From NCBI RefSeq assembly GCF_002896875.1, contig NZ_CP023278.1:558001-622000 (forward strand): DNA of 64,000 nucleotides, written 5' to 3'. This document shows, piece after piece, positions 54,596 to 63,457 of this stretch. The DNA is from Nostoc sp. CENA543 (GTDB taxonomy: Bacteria; Cyanobacteriota; Cyanobacteriia; Cyanobacteriales; Nostocaceae). How positions within the stretch are numbered: position 1 is the first letter of the stretch; every line of letters begins with the position of its first letter. Below the pieces are notes generated by a model that searched no databases, was not told where the DNA came from, and saw nothing but the letters and a program-made list of their open reading frames with translations. A program made the position numbers and the translations under genes.

Positions 54596-55279
54596 ATGAG
54601 TAGCGAAATCCAACTCAGCCTTTTTGACGAACAACCTAGTTTTAACCAAAAAGAGCTGATTCCCACAGATGCTAAAATCCCTGTTCCACCTGGAACTTAT
54701 GCCAATATGACTGAATTGGCACAGCATTGCAATAATTGCCATCGCTGTGAATTAGGTAACACCCGTACCCATGCTGTAGTCGGAAGGGGTAACTTAAAAG
54801 CTCCAATTATGATTATTGGTGAAGCACCAGGACAAAACGAAGACGAAACAGGTTTACCCTTTGTGGGTCGTTCAGGACAGTTGCTAGAAAAAATACTGGA
54901 ATCGGTAGATTTAAATACTGAAAATGATGTCTACATCGGCAACATCAATAAGTGTAGACCACCAAATAATCGAGTGCCGACACCAGAAGAAATGGCAGCT
55001 TGTCTACCGTATTTATTAGAACAAATTCGCCTCGTTGACCCGAAAATTATTTTGTTAACAGGCGCAACAGCAGTAAAAGGTATAACTGGTGATAAGCGGG
55101 GAATTACTAAGATTCGTGGTCAGTGGATAGAGTGGGAAGGGCGTTTATGTATGCCGATTTTTCACCCATCCTACTTACTCCGCAACCCTTCTAAAGAAAA
55201 GGGTAGTCCTAAATGGTTGATGTGGCAGGATATACAAGCTGTGCGTGCCAAATACGATGAAATTCGGCAAAATGCTTAA
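54596..55279 (+). CDS. Uracil-DNA glycosylase, family 4 (Fe-S type)
   Basis: 227-residue DNA repair enzyme that removes uracil. The 4Fe-4S ligands begin with C45 and C48 in HCNNCHRC, with later Cys in NKCRPPNN and CLPYLLEQ. The catalytic motif GEAPGQNEDE and the DNA-minor-groove motif HPSYLLRNPS are intact, and FVGRSGQLLEKIL is typical. The N-terminal extension (LSLFDEQPSF) resembles a sliding-clamp-binding QxxLxLF peptide, which would link it to replication. ATG at 54596. moaA lies 174 bases downstream. Confidence 0.93.
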   Translation: MSSEIQLSLFDEQPSFNQKELIPTDAKIPVPPGTYANMTELAQHCNNCHRCELGNTRTHAVVGRGNLKAPIMIIGEAPGQNEDETGLPFVGRSGQLLEKILESVDLNTENDVYIGNINKCRPPNNRVPTPEEMAACLPYLLEQIRLVDPKIILLTGATAVKGITGDKRGITKIRGQWIEWEGRLCMPIFHPSYLLRNPSKEKGSPKWLMWQDIQAVRAKYDEIRQNA

Positions 55280-55453
55280 AGCTGTTCTTCAGTAGTGCTG
55301 AGTGCTGTTAGCGGAAGCGGGGCGTTTAGCCCGTGCTGAGTAACGAGTGCTGTTAGCATTCTCTTGGTTAATCGAGTTTTTTGGATAGTCTAGAATACTG
55401 AGTAAAAGTACACATCTATTTGTGCATGATGCACAATAGAAAAAAAATCCCAG

Positions 55454-56440
55454 ATGAACCAGGTAGACTACCTCCGCATTAGTTTAATAGATCGCTGCAA
55501 TTTTCGTTGTTCGTACTGTATGCCAGAGGGGTCAGAGTTAGACTATATCCTTCAGCAGCAGCTACTTACCGATGAAGAATTGCTGACTTTAATTGAAGAA
55601 GTATTTATTCCCGTTGGTTTTACGCGCTTTCGCCTGACAGGGGGAGAGCCTTTGTTGCGTCCCCGTGTGGTTGATTTAGTAAGAGCGATCGCATCTTTTC
55701 CCCAAACTCAAGATTTAGCTATGACTACCAACGGGTTTTTACTCGCTCCCATTGCTCAAAGCCTCTATGACGCAGGCTTGAGCAGGATAAATATTAGTTT
55801 AGATTCTCTTGACCCTGATATTTTTCATCAAATAATTGGTATTCATGGGCGTTCTCGTTGGCAAAAAGTTTGGGATGGAATTCAAGCAGCTTATAGAGTT
55901 GGTTTTAACCCTTTGAAATTAAATGTCGTGGTAATTCCTGGGGTGAATGACCATGAAATTTTAGATTTAGCCGCTTTAACCATTGACAAACAATGGCACA
56001 TTCGATTTATTGAGTTTATGCCGATTGGCAACGGACAATTATTTAGCGATCGCGGTTGGGTTTCATCGGCTGAATTACGCCAACAAATCCGCGATCACTG
56101 GGGCTTGACAGAATCTCAAGTTTGTGGTGCAGGCCCTGCGGATGTATTTCAAATTCCTGGGGCGAAAGGGACGCTAGGATTTATTAGTCAAATGTCGGAA
56201 TGTTTTTGCGATCGCTGTAATCGGATGCGCTTGAGTGCAGACGGTTGGCTCAGACCATGTTTATTAAATGAAACAGGTCAACTCGACCTCAAAACAGCTT
56301 TGCGTTCTGGTGTCAGCATCCATCAGTTACAAGAACAGGTCAGAAATTTGTTGGCAATCAAGCCAGAAATTAATTTCAAAGGACGCGACTCTGGGGTTAA
56401 GGGTGCTTACAGTCGTACCATGTCGCAAATTGGCGGATAG
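55454..56440 (+). CDS. moaA: GTP 3',8-cyclase MoaA
   Basis: Radical SAM enzyme for the first step of molybdenum cofactor synthesis. The SAM cluster is C15-x3-C19-x2-C22 (CNFRCSYC), followed by [13 protein letters not shown] and INISLDSLD. The C-terminal GTP-binding cluster is in [16 protein letters not shown] and RPCL. The chain ends ...SQIGG, with the conserved Gly-Gly tail. 328 residues is typical. No other moa gene is adjacent. A terminator separates it from the convergent dxs. Confidence 0.97.
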   Translation: MNQVDYLRISLIDRCNFRCSYCMPEGSELDYILQQQLLTDEELLTLIEEVFIPVGFTRFRLTGGEPLLRPRVVDLVRAIASFPQTQDLAMTTNGFLLAPIAQSLYDAGLSRINISLDSLDPDIFHQIIGIHGRSRWQKVWDGIQAAYRVGFNPLKLNVVVIPGVNDHEILDLAALTIDKQWHIRFIEFMPIGNGQLFSDRGWVSSAELRQQIRDHWGLTESQVCGAGPADVFQIPGAKGTLGFISQMSECFCDRCNRMRLSADGWLRPCLLNETGQLDLKTALRSGVSIHQLQEQVRNLLAIKPEINFKGRDSGVKGAYSRTMSQIGG

Positions 56441-56460
56441 GAATTATGAAAGTTTGTAGT

Positions 56461-56476
56461 GAGGACTTTAGTCCTC
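56461..56476. repeat. Short palindrome GAGGAC-TTTA-GTCCTC
   Basis: Perfect 6-bp stem with TTTA loop, flanked by GTAGT. It belongs to the same dispersed family as 62598-62669; the GTGGG...CCCAC stem at 12460-12479 is similar in form. Confidence 0.6.
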
Positions 56477-56573
56477 ATCTATCACCAATTTTAGATTTTG
56501 GATTTTAGATTATGGATTAAAAGCATAAACTCACAGCTATTCCATAATCTCGAAACATCACTATTTCCAAAAA

Positions 56574-56599
56574 AATAACCCCTAAAAGCAGGGGTTATT
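56574..56599 (-). terminator. Terminator between moaA and dxs
   Basis: AATAACCCCT and AGGGGTTATT form a perfect 10-bp stem with loop AAAAGC. A-rich sequence to the left gives a T-run on the minus strand (dxs); it may also serve moaA. Confidence 0.75.
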
Positions 56600-56612
56600 A
56601 ATTGGTCAATAC

Positions 56613-58520
56613 CTAAACAACAGCAGAAACTTTCTGTTCAAAGAAAGCTTGCAAAACTCTTTCTGCAATCTGACGGCTAGTTAAACCCAACTCTGCTTTA
56701 GATTCTTCAGGTGTAGCGTGTTCCACCAACACATCGGGAATACCGATACGTTTTACAGGTACAACTACATCTGCATCTAGCAAGGCTTCTGCTACTGCTG
56801 AACCAAAGCCACCCATGACACAACCTTCTTCTAGAGTCACTACGCGCCCAATCTTCTTAGCTAAAGGCACAATCAATTCTGTATCCAAAGGCTTCACAAA
56901 TCTGGCATTAATCACAGTCGCTTCAATCCCATGTTCGCTGAGAATTTCCGCCGCCTGCATACTGGGGTAAACCATTGTGCCGTAGCCAACGATTAACACA
57001 TCATCGCCATTGCGGAGAATTTCGCCTTTACCGATTTCCAAAGGTTCCCAGCCTTCTTCCATCAGAGGTACACCATAACCATTACCTCTGGGGAAACGCA
57101 TCGCAATGGGGCTACTGGTATGGTTAATTCCAGTTACGATCATGCGTTGCAGTTCGGCCTCATCTTTCGGAGCCATCAGCACCATATTGGGAATACAACG
57201 CAAATAAGCAATGTCATACATACCTTGGTGAGTAGGGCCATCAGCACCTACAATCCCCGCCCTATCTAGACAGAAGAAGACTGGCAAGTTTTGAATACAG
57301 ACATCATGAACGATTTGGTCATAAGCCCGTTGTAGGAAGGTAGAGTAAATTGCCGCTATAGGACGCATACCTTCACAAGCCAAACCAGCCGCCAGAGTAA
57401 CAGCGTGTTGTTCAGCAATACCCACATCAATATACTGATTGGGTAATTTAGCTTGCAGTTTGTCTAAGCCTGTTCCCGTCGCCATCGCCGCCGTAATACC
57501 GATAATTTTGGGATTTTGTTCGGCTAATTTGACAAGGGTGTGAGAAAAGACTTTAGCATAGGCGGGAGGTTTGGGCTTACTGGAAGGAATAGCTTTTCCT
57601 GTTGTCAAGTTAAAGGGATTTTGGGCATGGTAGCCTACTTGGTCTTTCTCTGCGATTTCATAGCCCTTACCCTTGACTGTTACCACATGAACTAGCACAG
57701 GCCCAGCAATTTGATGTGCTTGTTGGAAGGTGGCGATTAATTCTTCTAAATTATGTCCATCTACTGGCCCCATGTAGGTAAAGCCTAGTTCTTCAAAAAC
57801 TGCCCCTACTTTGGGAACAGCCAAACGCTTCATCCCTTCTTTGATGCGTCCGAGTTCAGGGGAGAGAGATTCGCCCACAAAAGGAATGTGTTTGAATTGT
57901 TCTTCAAAGTTATCTTTGATGAACTGCACCGGTGGACTGAGGCGCATTTTATTGAGATAACGAGGAATTGCCCCGACATTGGGAGAAATGGACATTTCAT
58001 TGTCGTTGAGAACGACTAACAGGTTAGTTTTGGGCAAATGTCCAGCGTGGTTAATGGCTTCTAAAGCCATACCACCAGTTAAAGCACCATCACCAATGAC
58101 AGCAGCAACCTTAAATTTTTCACCATTCATATCTCGTGCCAAAGCCATACCCAAGGCAGCTGAGATACTGGTGGAAGCATGACCCGCCCCAAAATGGTCA
58201 AATTTATTTTCACACCGCTTGAGATAACCAGCTACGCCATCTTTTTGTCTGAGGGTGTGGAAGTCACTGTAACGTCCTGTAATGAGTTTGTGGGGATAAG
58301 CCTGGTGTCCGACATCCCAAATAACTTTATCGCGATCTAGGTCTAGAGTTTGGTAAAGTCCTAAAGTTAACTCTACAACACCCAAACCAGGCCCTAGATG
58401 TCCACCAGTTGCCGCTACTGTTTGCAGGTGCTTATCACGGATTTGACGCGCAATCTGTTGTAATTGCCGGATAGATAAACCGTGCAACTGATTGGGATGG
58501 GTAATTTCACTCAGGTGCAT
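56613..58520 (-). CDS. dxs: 1-deoxy-D-xylulose-5-phosphate synthase
   Basis: First enzyme of the MEP isoprenoid pathway; condenses pyruvate and glyceraldehyde-3-phosphate using thiamine diphosphate. The 635-residue protein has the N-terminal [20 protein letters not shown] and the TPP-binding [18 protein letters not shown] with [13 protein letters not shown]. The catalytic Glu lies in [17 protein letters not shown], with [16 protein letters not shown] and the C-terminal transketolase domain [27 protein letters not shown] lies upstream of the ATG. Single gene, cytosolic; it feeds carotenoid and chlorophyll phytol synthesis. Confidence 0.98.
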   Translation of the reverse strand: MHLSEITHPNQLHGLSIRQLQQIARQIRDKHLQTVAATGGHLGPGLGVVELTLGLYQTLDLDRDKVIWDVGHQAYPHKLITGRYSDFHTLRQKDGVAGYLKRCENKFDHFGAGHASTSISAALGMALARDMNGEKFKVAAVIGDGALTGGMALEAINHAGHLPKTNLLVVLNDNEMSISPNVGAIPRYLNKMRLSPPVQFIKDNFEEQFKHIPFVGESLSPELGRIKEGMKRLAVPKVGAVFEELGFTYMGPVDGHNLEELIATFQQAHQIAGPVLVHVVTVKGKGYEIAEKDQVGYHAQNPFNLTTGKAIPSSKPKPPAYAKVFSHTLVKLAEQNPKIIGITAAMATGTGLDKLQAKLPNQYIDVGIAEQHAVTLAAGLACEGMRPIAAIYSTFLQRAYDQIVHDVCIQNLPVFFCLDRAGIVGADGPTHQGMYDIAYLRCIPNMVLMAPKDEAELQRMIVTGINHTSSPIAMRFPRGNGYGVPLMEEGWEPLEIGKGEILRNGDDVLIVGYGTMVYPSMQAAEILSEHGIEATVINARFVKPLDTELIVPLAKKIGRVVTLEEGCVMGGFGSAVAEALLDADVVVPVKRIGIPDVLVEHATPEESKAELGLTSRQIAERVLQAFFEQKVSAVV

Positions 58521-58956
58521 ATTATAGTGCTTTCCTCTCTAATCTCTAACTTTCGGTATTTTGATTTTCCCACGGTCGGGTTGCCGATAGAATTAAACTG
58601 TCACTAAGTAGCAGTCTAAAATGTAATCTTCTGTAACGGCTAATTAGACACAAGAATTTCAGCAATTTTTACTAGATGTTTATGCTGTCAGCATATACCG
58701 CGAAATTACTTTAAAGTATGTGATCAGTTTTATTTTGAGAAAGTAACAAAACAGACATTTATACCAATACTGCCAAAGCCTGCGAAAAACACAAATTCAG
58801 AAACTCTAATAAAATTCGGCTTTGCTGATGAGGAAATTTGTGTTTTTTTCCCATAACTATTTTGCCTTGGCATGGTGTCCGTAGAAGTAACAAACGGCCC
58901 AGATTATCGGGGTGTCTTCGTTTTTACTGAGACTGGTTGATTTTGGTTTTGCCGGA
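58521..58956. other. Intergenic region upstream of dxs, with long-range inverted repeat
   Basis: No gene supported. It carries the dxs promoter region on the minus strand. The perfect 13-bp arms AAAAACACAAATT (58785-58797) and AATTTGTGTTTTT (58835-58847) face each other across 37 bases, with T-rich sequence after the second arm. This could terminate plus-strand transcripts or form a cruciform. Confidence 0.5.
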
Positions 58957-59640
58957 CTAGAAAGTGGGCGGATTGTTGGTAACACCAGGAACTTCTGGTG
59001 TTTCTGGTTGTTTTTGTTGTCGTTGCAAATATTTACTCAAAACATAAGCAATATCCCCGCGATTCATCGGTCTTAAGGGGGATATATTATTTTGAGCATC
59101 TGTGCTGATAAATCCTTCTGAGACTACTGTGGCGATCGCTCTTCTTGCCCAACTAGGTATAGATTTAGCATCAGGATATGGTGCAAGAATTTCATTGACA
59201 GAATCATCCCCAAATTGAAACACTCCATAAGCTTGGGCAAAAATCGCCAAGCCCTCTGCCCTGGTGACTCGTTGATTGGGGAAAAATAAATTCCCTCGAT
59301 AACCTTTCATCACATCTGTTTTCAAAACTATTTGAATATCTCGATATGCCCAGTGAGAAGAGGGAACATCAGCCACAGGAATTGATTTTTCTTGTTGAGC
59401 AGCTTCTCGTCTATCCAACTTAAATGCTTTGACTAAAATCGTCGCTAATTCTGCACGACTAATCAACCTTTCTGGATAAAAATTACCATCGGATGAATTA
59501 GTCATTAATTTAGCAGCAACCACTTGTTGAATTGCTTCTGATGTGACTCCTGTATTAGTTTCCGTCGTTTGCGCTTGCACAATTACGGGGAAGCTTTGGA
59601 GTAGCAGCACTAAAGAAAATGTACTTAGCCAAGGGCGCAT
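58957..59640 (-). CDS. Small exported SLH-domain protein
   Basis: 227-residue protein with a signal peptide (MRPWLSTFSLVLLLQSFPVI, cleavage near VQAQ). Three SLH-like segments follow: SDGNFYPERLISRAELATIL, SSHWAYRDIQIVLKTDVMKG with FPNQRVTRAEGLAIF, and SWARRAIATVVSEGFI with MNRGDIAYVLSKYL. It ends in a Pro-rich tail (QPETPEVPGVTNNPP). Unlike the SLH protein at 3372-5012 it has no extra domain, so it may be a minimal cell-wall tether or adaptor. The ATG at 59640 fits the signal peptide. Confidence 0.87.
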   Translation of the reverse strand: MRPWLSTFSLVLLLQSFPVIVQAQTTETNTGVTSEAIQQVVAAKLMTNSSDGNFYPERLISRAELATILVKAFKLDRREAAQQEKSIPVADVPSSHWAYRDIQIVLKTDVMKGYRGNLFFPNQRVTRAEGLAIFAQAYGVFQFGDDSVNEILAPYPDAKSIPSWARRAIATVVSEGFISTDAQNNISPLRPMNRGDIAYVLSKYLQRQQKQPETPEVPGVTNNPPTF

Positions 59641-59744
59641 ATTTCTGACCACTTTAAATCTGCTTCTTTGTATAGACAACAACCGACGCGTCGCGCACTG
59701 ATTATTTATGTTGACATATTTTTACAAAGAAGGTTGCCGAAATA

Positions 59745-59875
59745 GGGCATTGGGCATTGGGCAAGCAGGAAGTGTGGGAGGGGTGGGAGGTGTGGGAGGA
59801 TAGGAAAGAAATCTTTCCCCCCACACTTCCCACACTTCCCCATCTTCCCAATCCCCAGTCCCCAGTCTCCAAACC
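59745..59875. repeat. Second copy of the inverted minisatellite
   Basis: Reverse-orientation copy of the repeat at 35826-35995: GGGCAAGCAGGAAGTGTGGG, GGAGG-type units, core GGAAAGAAATCTTTCC, then CACACTTCCC units and CCCCAGT heptamers. The copies differ mainly in unit number. Confidence 0.85.
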
Positions 59876-59981
59876 CTTCTGCCGCAATTGTGTCAAGAAT
59901 GAATATTGAAGTGCCAGGGATTGTAGTATAGTCTGCTGTGGACAAGCCTTTTATTTAGACAATATTTCAGGAGTTTTGGGC

Positions 59982-60686
59982 ATGACAGCAGACCCCGTTA
60001 CTTTGATGAAGCAAGAAGTTGGTAAAGCAGCAGCAGCTTTGGTGAAGTCAGGTTCAATTGTAGGCTTGGGTACCGGTTCAACTACAGCTTACACGATTCA
60101 ATATTTGGGCGATCGCCTGAAATCTGGTGAACTCACAGATATTGTGGGTATCCCTACTTCGTTTCAGTCTGAGGTGTTGGCGAAACAATATGGTGTTCCT
60201 CTCACCACTCTCGACGCTGTTAACCATATTGATATTGCCATTGATGGGGCTGATGAGGTTGACCCCAAGAAAAACTTGATTAAAGGTGGTGGTGCTGCCC
60301 ACACCCGTGAGAAAGTGGTTGATTACTTGGCGAATCAATTTATTGTTGTGGTAGATAGTGGCAAATTAGTAGACCGTTTAGGTTCTGTGTTTGCTGTCCC
60401 AGTGGAAGTGATTCCAATGGCAATTACGCCTGTCACCAATGCAATTAAGGAACTTGGCGGCAAACCAGAACTACGTATGGGTGTAAAGAAAGCCGGCCCA
60501 GTCATCACTGACCAAGGTAACTTTGTCTTAGATGTCAGATTTGACTCTATTGACGACCCAGTTAACCTAGAAAAAACTCTCAACAACATCCCTGGTGTTC
60601 TCGAAAACGGTATCTTCGTCAACTGTGCTGATGTGGTTTTAGTCGGCGAAGTTATCGACGGTAAACCAGTAGTGCGGCAGCTTTAA
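59982..60686 (+). CDS. rpiA: Ribose-5-phosphate isomerase A
   Basis: Interconverts ribose-5-phosphate and ribulose-5-phosphate in the Calvin cycle and pentose phosphate pathway. 234 residues from the ATG at 59982, which AGGAG (59969-59973) selects over a TTG six bases upstream. Landmarks are [53 protein letters not shown], and [13 protein letters not shown]. The catalytic Asp and Glu in DGADEVD and the Lys in [11 protein letters not shown] are present. Single gene. Confidence 0.97.
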   Translation: MTADPVTLMKQEVGKAAAALVKSGSIVGLGTGSTTAYTIQYLGDRLKSGELTDIVGIPTSFQSEVLAKQYGVPLTTLDAVNHIDIAIDGADEVDPKKNLIKGGGAAHTREKVVDYLANQFIVVVDSGKLVDRLGSVFAVPVEVIPMAITPVTNAIKELGGKPELRMGVKKAGPVITDQGNFVLDVRFDSIDDPVNLEKTLNNIPGVLENGIFVNCADVVLVGEVIDGKPVVRQL

Positions 60687-60798
60687 GGAAGCAGGGGGCA
60701 GGGGAGCAGGGGGCAGGGGAGACAAGGAAGACAAGGAGAGAAGTGATTCCAATGCCCGATGCCCAATGCCCAATGCCCAATGCCCCATGCCCCATGCC
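60687..60798. repeat. STRR block after rpiA
   Basis: GGGGGCAG/GGGAGCA units (60692-60722), AGACAAGGA twice (60719-60737), and GATGCCC/CAATGCC/CCATGCC units (60750-60800). Confidence 0.85.
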
Positions 60799-62349
60799 CT
60801 AATCATTAATCCCCTGTGCCTGCAAGCTGGCTTGTAAACCAGATAAAGAACGGCCGTTATGGGGATATTTAGTTAAATCAGCCCGAAATGTTGACTCTGC
60901 TGCGGCATAATCACCTTTAGCTAAAAGCACACCGCCTAGTGCTTCCCGTGTGGGGAAGTACCAGTCTGGTGGTTCTACGTAGTCTAGGTTATCTTCTGCT
61001 ACTACTGCTTGTTGTAATGTGGCGATCGCATTATCGAAATCATTCCTAGATTCGGCAATTTTGGCATCTAACAATTTTTGGGCAATGTCTAAAATGCGAC
61101 TGGCTGGTGTAAAACCAATAGTTGCTGCGGCTGGCATGGTCTGACTCGCGGCTAGTAAAGCACGGCTTTCTACTGCTGCATTTCCTGGCTGGTTTTTAGC
61201 TGCGTAGGCTAAACCACGCGTAAAGTGCCACAGTGCGTTAGTAGTGGGAAGTGCGGCATCAGGTTGAGGAGTTTGTAAAATTTCATCCCAATCGCCAAAG
61301 CGGGCTTGTATTAATAATTTCTGCCCGAAAAATCCCTCTAGCATGGGCAAATGAGGGTCGATAGCACTAATATGGCTAACTAATTGATCTGCCGCTTGCA
61401 AGGCTTCTTGATGTTTGCCTGCCATACTGCTGGCGACCATCAGAAAATGTATATTATGGGTGAGATATAGCTGAGGATAAATGCCTTTGACTTGATTGTG
61501 ACAGATGTAGGGTACATCTTGAGCGATCGCCAACTCATTGACTCGCATGGCTCCGGCATAATCTCCAACGCGAAAATAAATATGGCCTGGCATATGTACT
61601 AAGTGTCCAGCCGCAGGGACTAAAGTCTCTAACCGGTTGGCACTTTCTAGGGCGCGTTCTGGATGCAATGAGGCTTCTACGGCATGAATATAATAGTGAT
61701 TTGCACCAGGATGATGAGGATTTTTTTGCAGGACATATTCTAAAACAGCCACAATTTTGTTTGTCCCTGGCTGTGGTTGACCGTCATGTGTCCACAGTTG
61801 CCAAGGATGTAAATCCATGAGGCTCTCAGCATATAAGGTGGCTGCGTCTACGTCATCAGGATAGCGTTGAAATAGACTTGCCATTGCTTGGGCATACTCT
61901 ACATCTAAGGGATGTAAATCTGCATTGGGATTTGCGGAATAACGTTTTGCTAAAGCCTGAATATAATCTCGTTCGGGAATTGATGCTTGCACAGCCAATT
62001 CGGTAGCTTTTTGAATAGCTTGATAAGCGGCTTGTTCTTTTTCCTTGGTGACTACTGAGTTAATATTAGGGCCAAGAGCTAGCGCAATTCCCCAATAAGC
62101 CATTGCCATTTGCGGGTCGAGTTCAGCCGCACGTTGAAAAGAACGCACAGCCTCATCATGATTGAAGCCGTAAACAAGATTTAAACCCTGGTCGAAAAAC
62201 TTTTGTGCTTCCGGGTTTTGGGTAGAAACTGGATGGTGATATGTTCCCAGCCCTGGGATTAAAGTATAGGGTTGTTTGGTTTGGGCGATCGCGGAATTAG
62301 AAAATAATAAAGATAGTACAAGTACCCAAATTGTAAATAAGTATTTCAT
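60799..62349 (-). CDS. Exported TPR protein (516 aa)
   Basis: Signal peptide MKYLFTIWVLVLSLLFSNSA, cleaved near AIAQT. The mature protein has a TPR at about 55-115 (AQKFFDQGLNLVYGFNHDEA, SFQRAAELDPQMAMAYWGIA). A conserved central region includes KNPHHPGANHYYIHAVEASL and VPAAGHLVHMPGHIYFRVGD, rich in His and Tyr. Further TPRs lie near the C-terminus (YAAAESTFRADLTKYPHNGR). Homologues are widespread but uncharacterised. The His-rich core could bind metal, but this is speculative. The ATG at 62349 follows a TTG. Confidence 0.87.
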   Translation of the reverse strand: MKYLFTIWVLVLSLLFSNSAIAQTKQPYTLIPGLGTYHHPVSTQNPEAQKFFDQGLNLVYGFNHDEAVRSFQRAAELDPQMAMAYWGIALALGPNINSVVTKEKEQAAYQAIQKATELAVQASIPERDYIQALAKRYSANPNADLHPLDVEYAQAMASLFQRYPDDVDAATLYAESLMDLHPWQLWTHDGQPQPGTNKIVAVLEYVLQKNPHHPGANHYYIHAVEASLHPERALESANRLETLVPAAGHLVHMPGHIYFRVGDYAGAMRVNELAIAQDVPYICHNQVKGIYPQLYLTHNIHFLMVASSMAGKHQEALQAADQLVSHISAIDPHLPMLEGFFGQKLLIQARFGDWDEILQTPQPDAALPTTNALWHFTRGLAYAAKNQPGNAAVESRALLAASQTMPAAATIGFTPASRILDIAQKLLDAKIAESRNDFDNAIATLQQAVVAEDNLDYVEPPDWYFPTREALGGVLLAKGDYAAAESTFRADLTKYPHNGRSLSGLQASLQAQGIND

Positions 62350-62798
62350 GCTCAAGTTACCTGTTAGACAGCTTTTTTATTAGCTACCTAAATTACAGTT
62401 GCTTGAGTATGTTATACGCATCTTTCCTATTGCTTAAGATGGTAGAAATCAAAATTTAAATTGTCAATTATGAATATTTCTTGCCGATTAACTCAAATTT
62501 GTGGCTGAGGCACTTATTTACTAAAATTTATATTAAGTAGAATAACTAGAAATAACCAAACTATATTAAGCAAGATAAAAATACTATGATTCAGTTCGTA
62601 GTAAGGACTTTAGTCCTTTTCTGTTCGCGTAGCCTCTCGTAGAGAAGAGAGAACTAAAGTTCTCACTACAAACCTTTAAGTATTTACCCTGTTCTACTTA
62701 AATACTTAAAAAAATAGTCTGACTTTCGACATCTTTATGAATTGATATAAGGGACAGGTTTCTGAATTTATTTCCCAGTCCCCAGTCCCCTATACCCA
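62350..62798. other. Intergenic region with a palindromic repeat
   Basis: No gene seen. Holds the promoter region of the TPR gene (62350 onwards), the repeat at 62598-62669, and a short CCCCAGT run next to the following gene (62777-62792). Confidence 0.55.
62598..62669. repeat. 72-base imperfect palindrome (GTAGTAAGGACTTTAGTCC...)
   Basis: The left arm GTAGTAAGGACTTTAGTCC and the right arm (GAACTAAAGTTC followed by TCACTAC) are near mirror images, and each is itself a small palindrome around TTTA or AAAG. The centre is a fragment of the GTTCGCGTAGCCTCTCG repeat. MITE-like, without coding capacity. Confidence 0.65.
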
Positions 62799-63107
62799 TT
62801 AAGCTGCTTCTCTAAATTGAGTCGAAACGTTGACTTCAGATAATGAAAGTGAAAGCTGTTCAGATTGAGGTGCTGTGGCTTGTTCTAACACTTGTACTTC
62901 TATATTGACACTGACTAAATAACTACCCGTGTCAGCACCAACTGCTTCCGCAATTAATTTGGCAAGATCAGGACGCTTTGCAGTCAGAGGATCTCTTAAG
63001 ATGCAACGATCCCATTCGTGTTTGGCTGTGGGGTTGAGATTGAGAATGTAATGTTTCATCATTGGACTAGACCCTTCTTGAATCCCTCTTCCAGAAGCTC
63101 TTGACAT
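62799..63107 (-). CDS. Small protein behind a LexA-type box (102 aa)
   Basis: Not recognised. Frame of 102 residues; the ATG at 63107 (MSRASGRGIQEGSS) or the downstream ATG at 63062 (MKHYILNLNPTAKHEWDRC region, with AAGGG upstream) could start translation. The core KHYILNLNPTAKHEWDRCIL and PDLAKLIAEAVGADTGSYLV is mixed alpha/beta, and the C-terminal part is Gln/Ser/Leu-rich. A perfect palindrome with the cyanobacterial LexA consensus lies 36-57 bases upstream of 63107, so it is a candidate SOS-type gene. Confidence 0.65.
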   Translation of the reverse strand: MSRASGRGIQEGSSPMMKHYILNLNPTAKHEWDRCILRDPLTAKRPDLAKLIAEAVGADTGSYLVSVNIEVQVLEQATAPQSEQLSLSLSEVNVSTQFREAA

Positions 63108-63142
63108 GGTTTTTCTACCAGGCTTTGTGAGTGCTGTATCTA

Positions 63143-63164
63143 TTATAGTACATATGTACTATAA
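63143..63164 (-). promoter_or_regulatory. Perfect 22-bp palindrome containing a LexA-type box
   Basis: TTATAGTACAT followed by its exact mirror. The core at 63147-63160, AGTACATATGTACT, fits RGTACNNNDGTWCB, the consensus reported for Anabaena LexA. The flanking TATAGT could also be a -10 element. Confidence 0.6.
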
Positions 63165-63457
63165 ATGGGAAGATGCCAGCCAAAAATCATCTGTGCGGAA
63201 AGCCAGTATTTCGTTGCTAAGTCTATGCAAAATTACATAGCGTGTTTAGATATACGAACCTAACTAAATTAGAGCAGAATTTATATATCTAATGGCAGAA
63301 TTTTATTGCAGACAATAAATACTAAATAATAACTATTCCGATCACCTGACGAACTTGATTTAATTATCTACCGATTGCTATTTAGGCAACGGTAGATTTT
63401 TTCAAAAATTTACGTCAATTTTTAATTAAAAATCCACTATAGATTCTACATCTAAAA
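63165..63457. other. AT-rich spacer upstream of the small LexA-box gene
   Basis: With 63108-63142 it makes up the gene-free stretch between two minus-strand genes. TAGCAATCGG... near 63371-63395 has a weak inverted repeat (CTACCG/CGGTAG). Nothing else seen. Confidence 0.45.
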
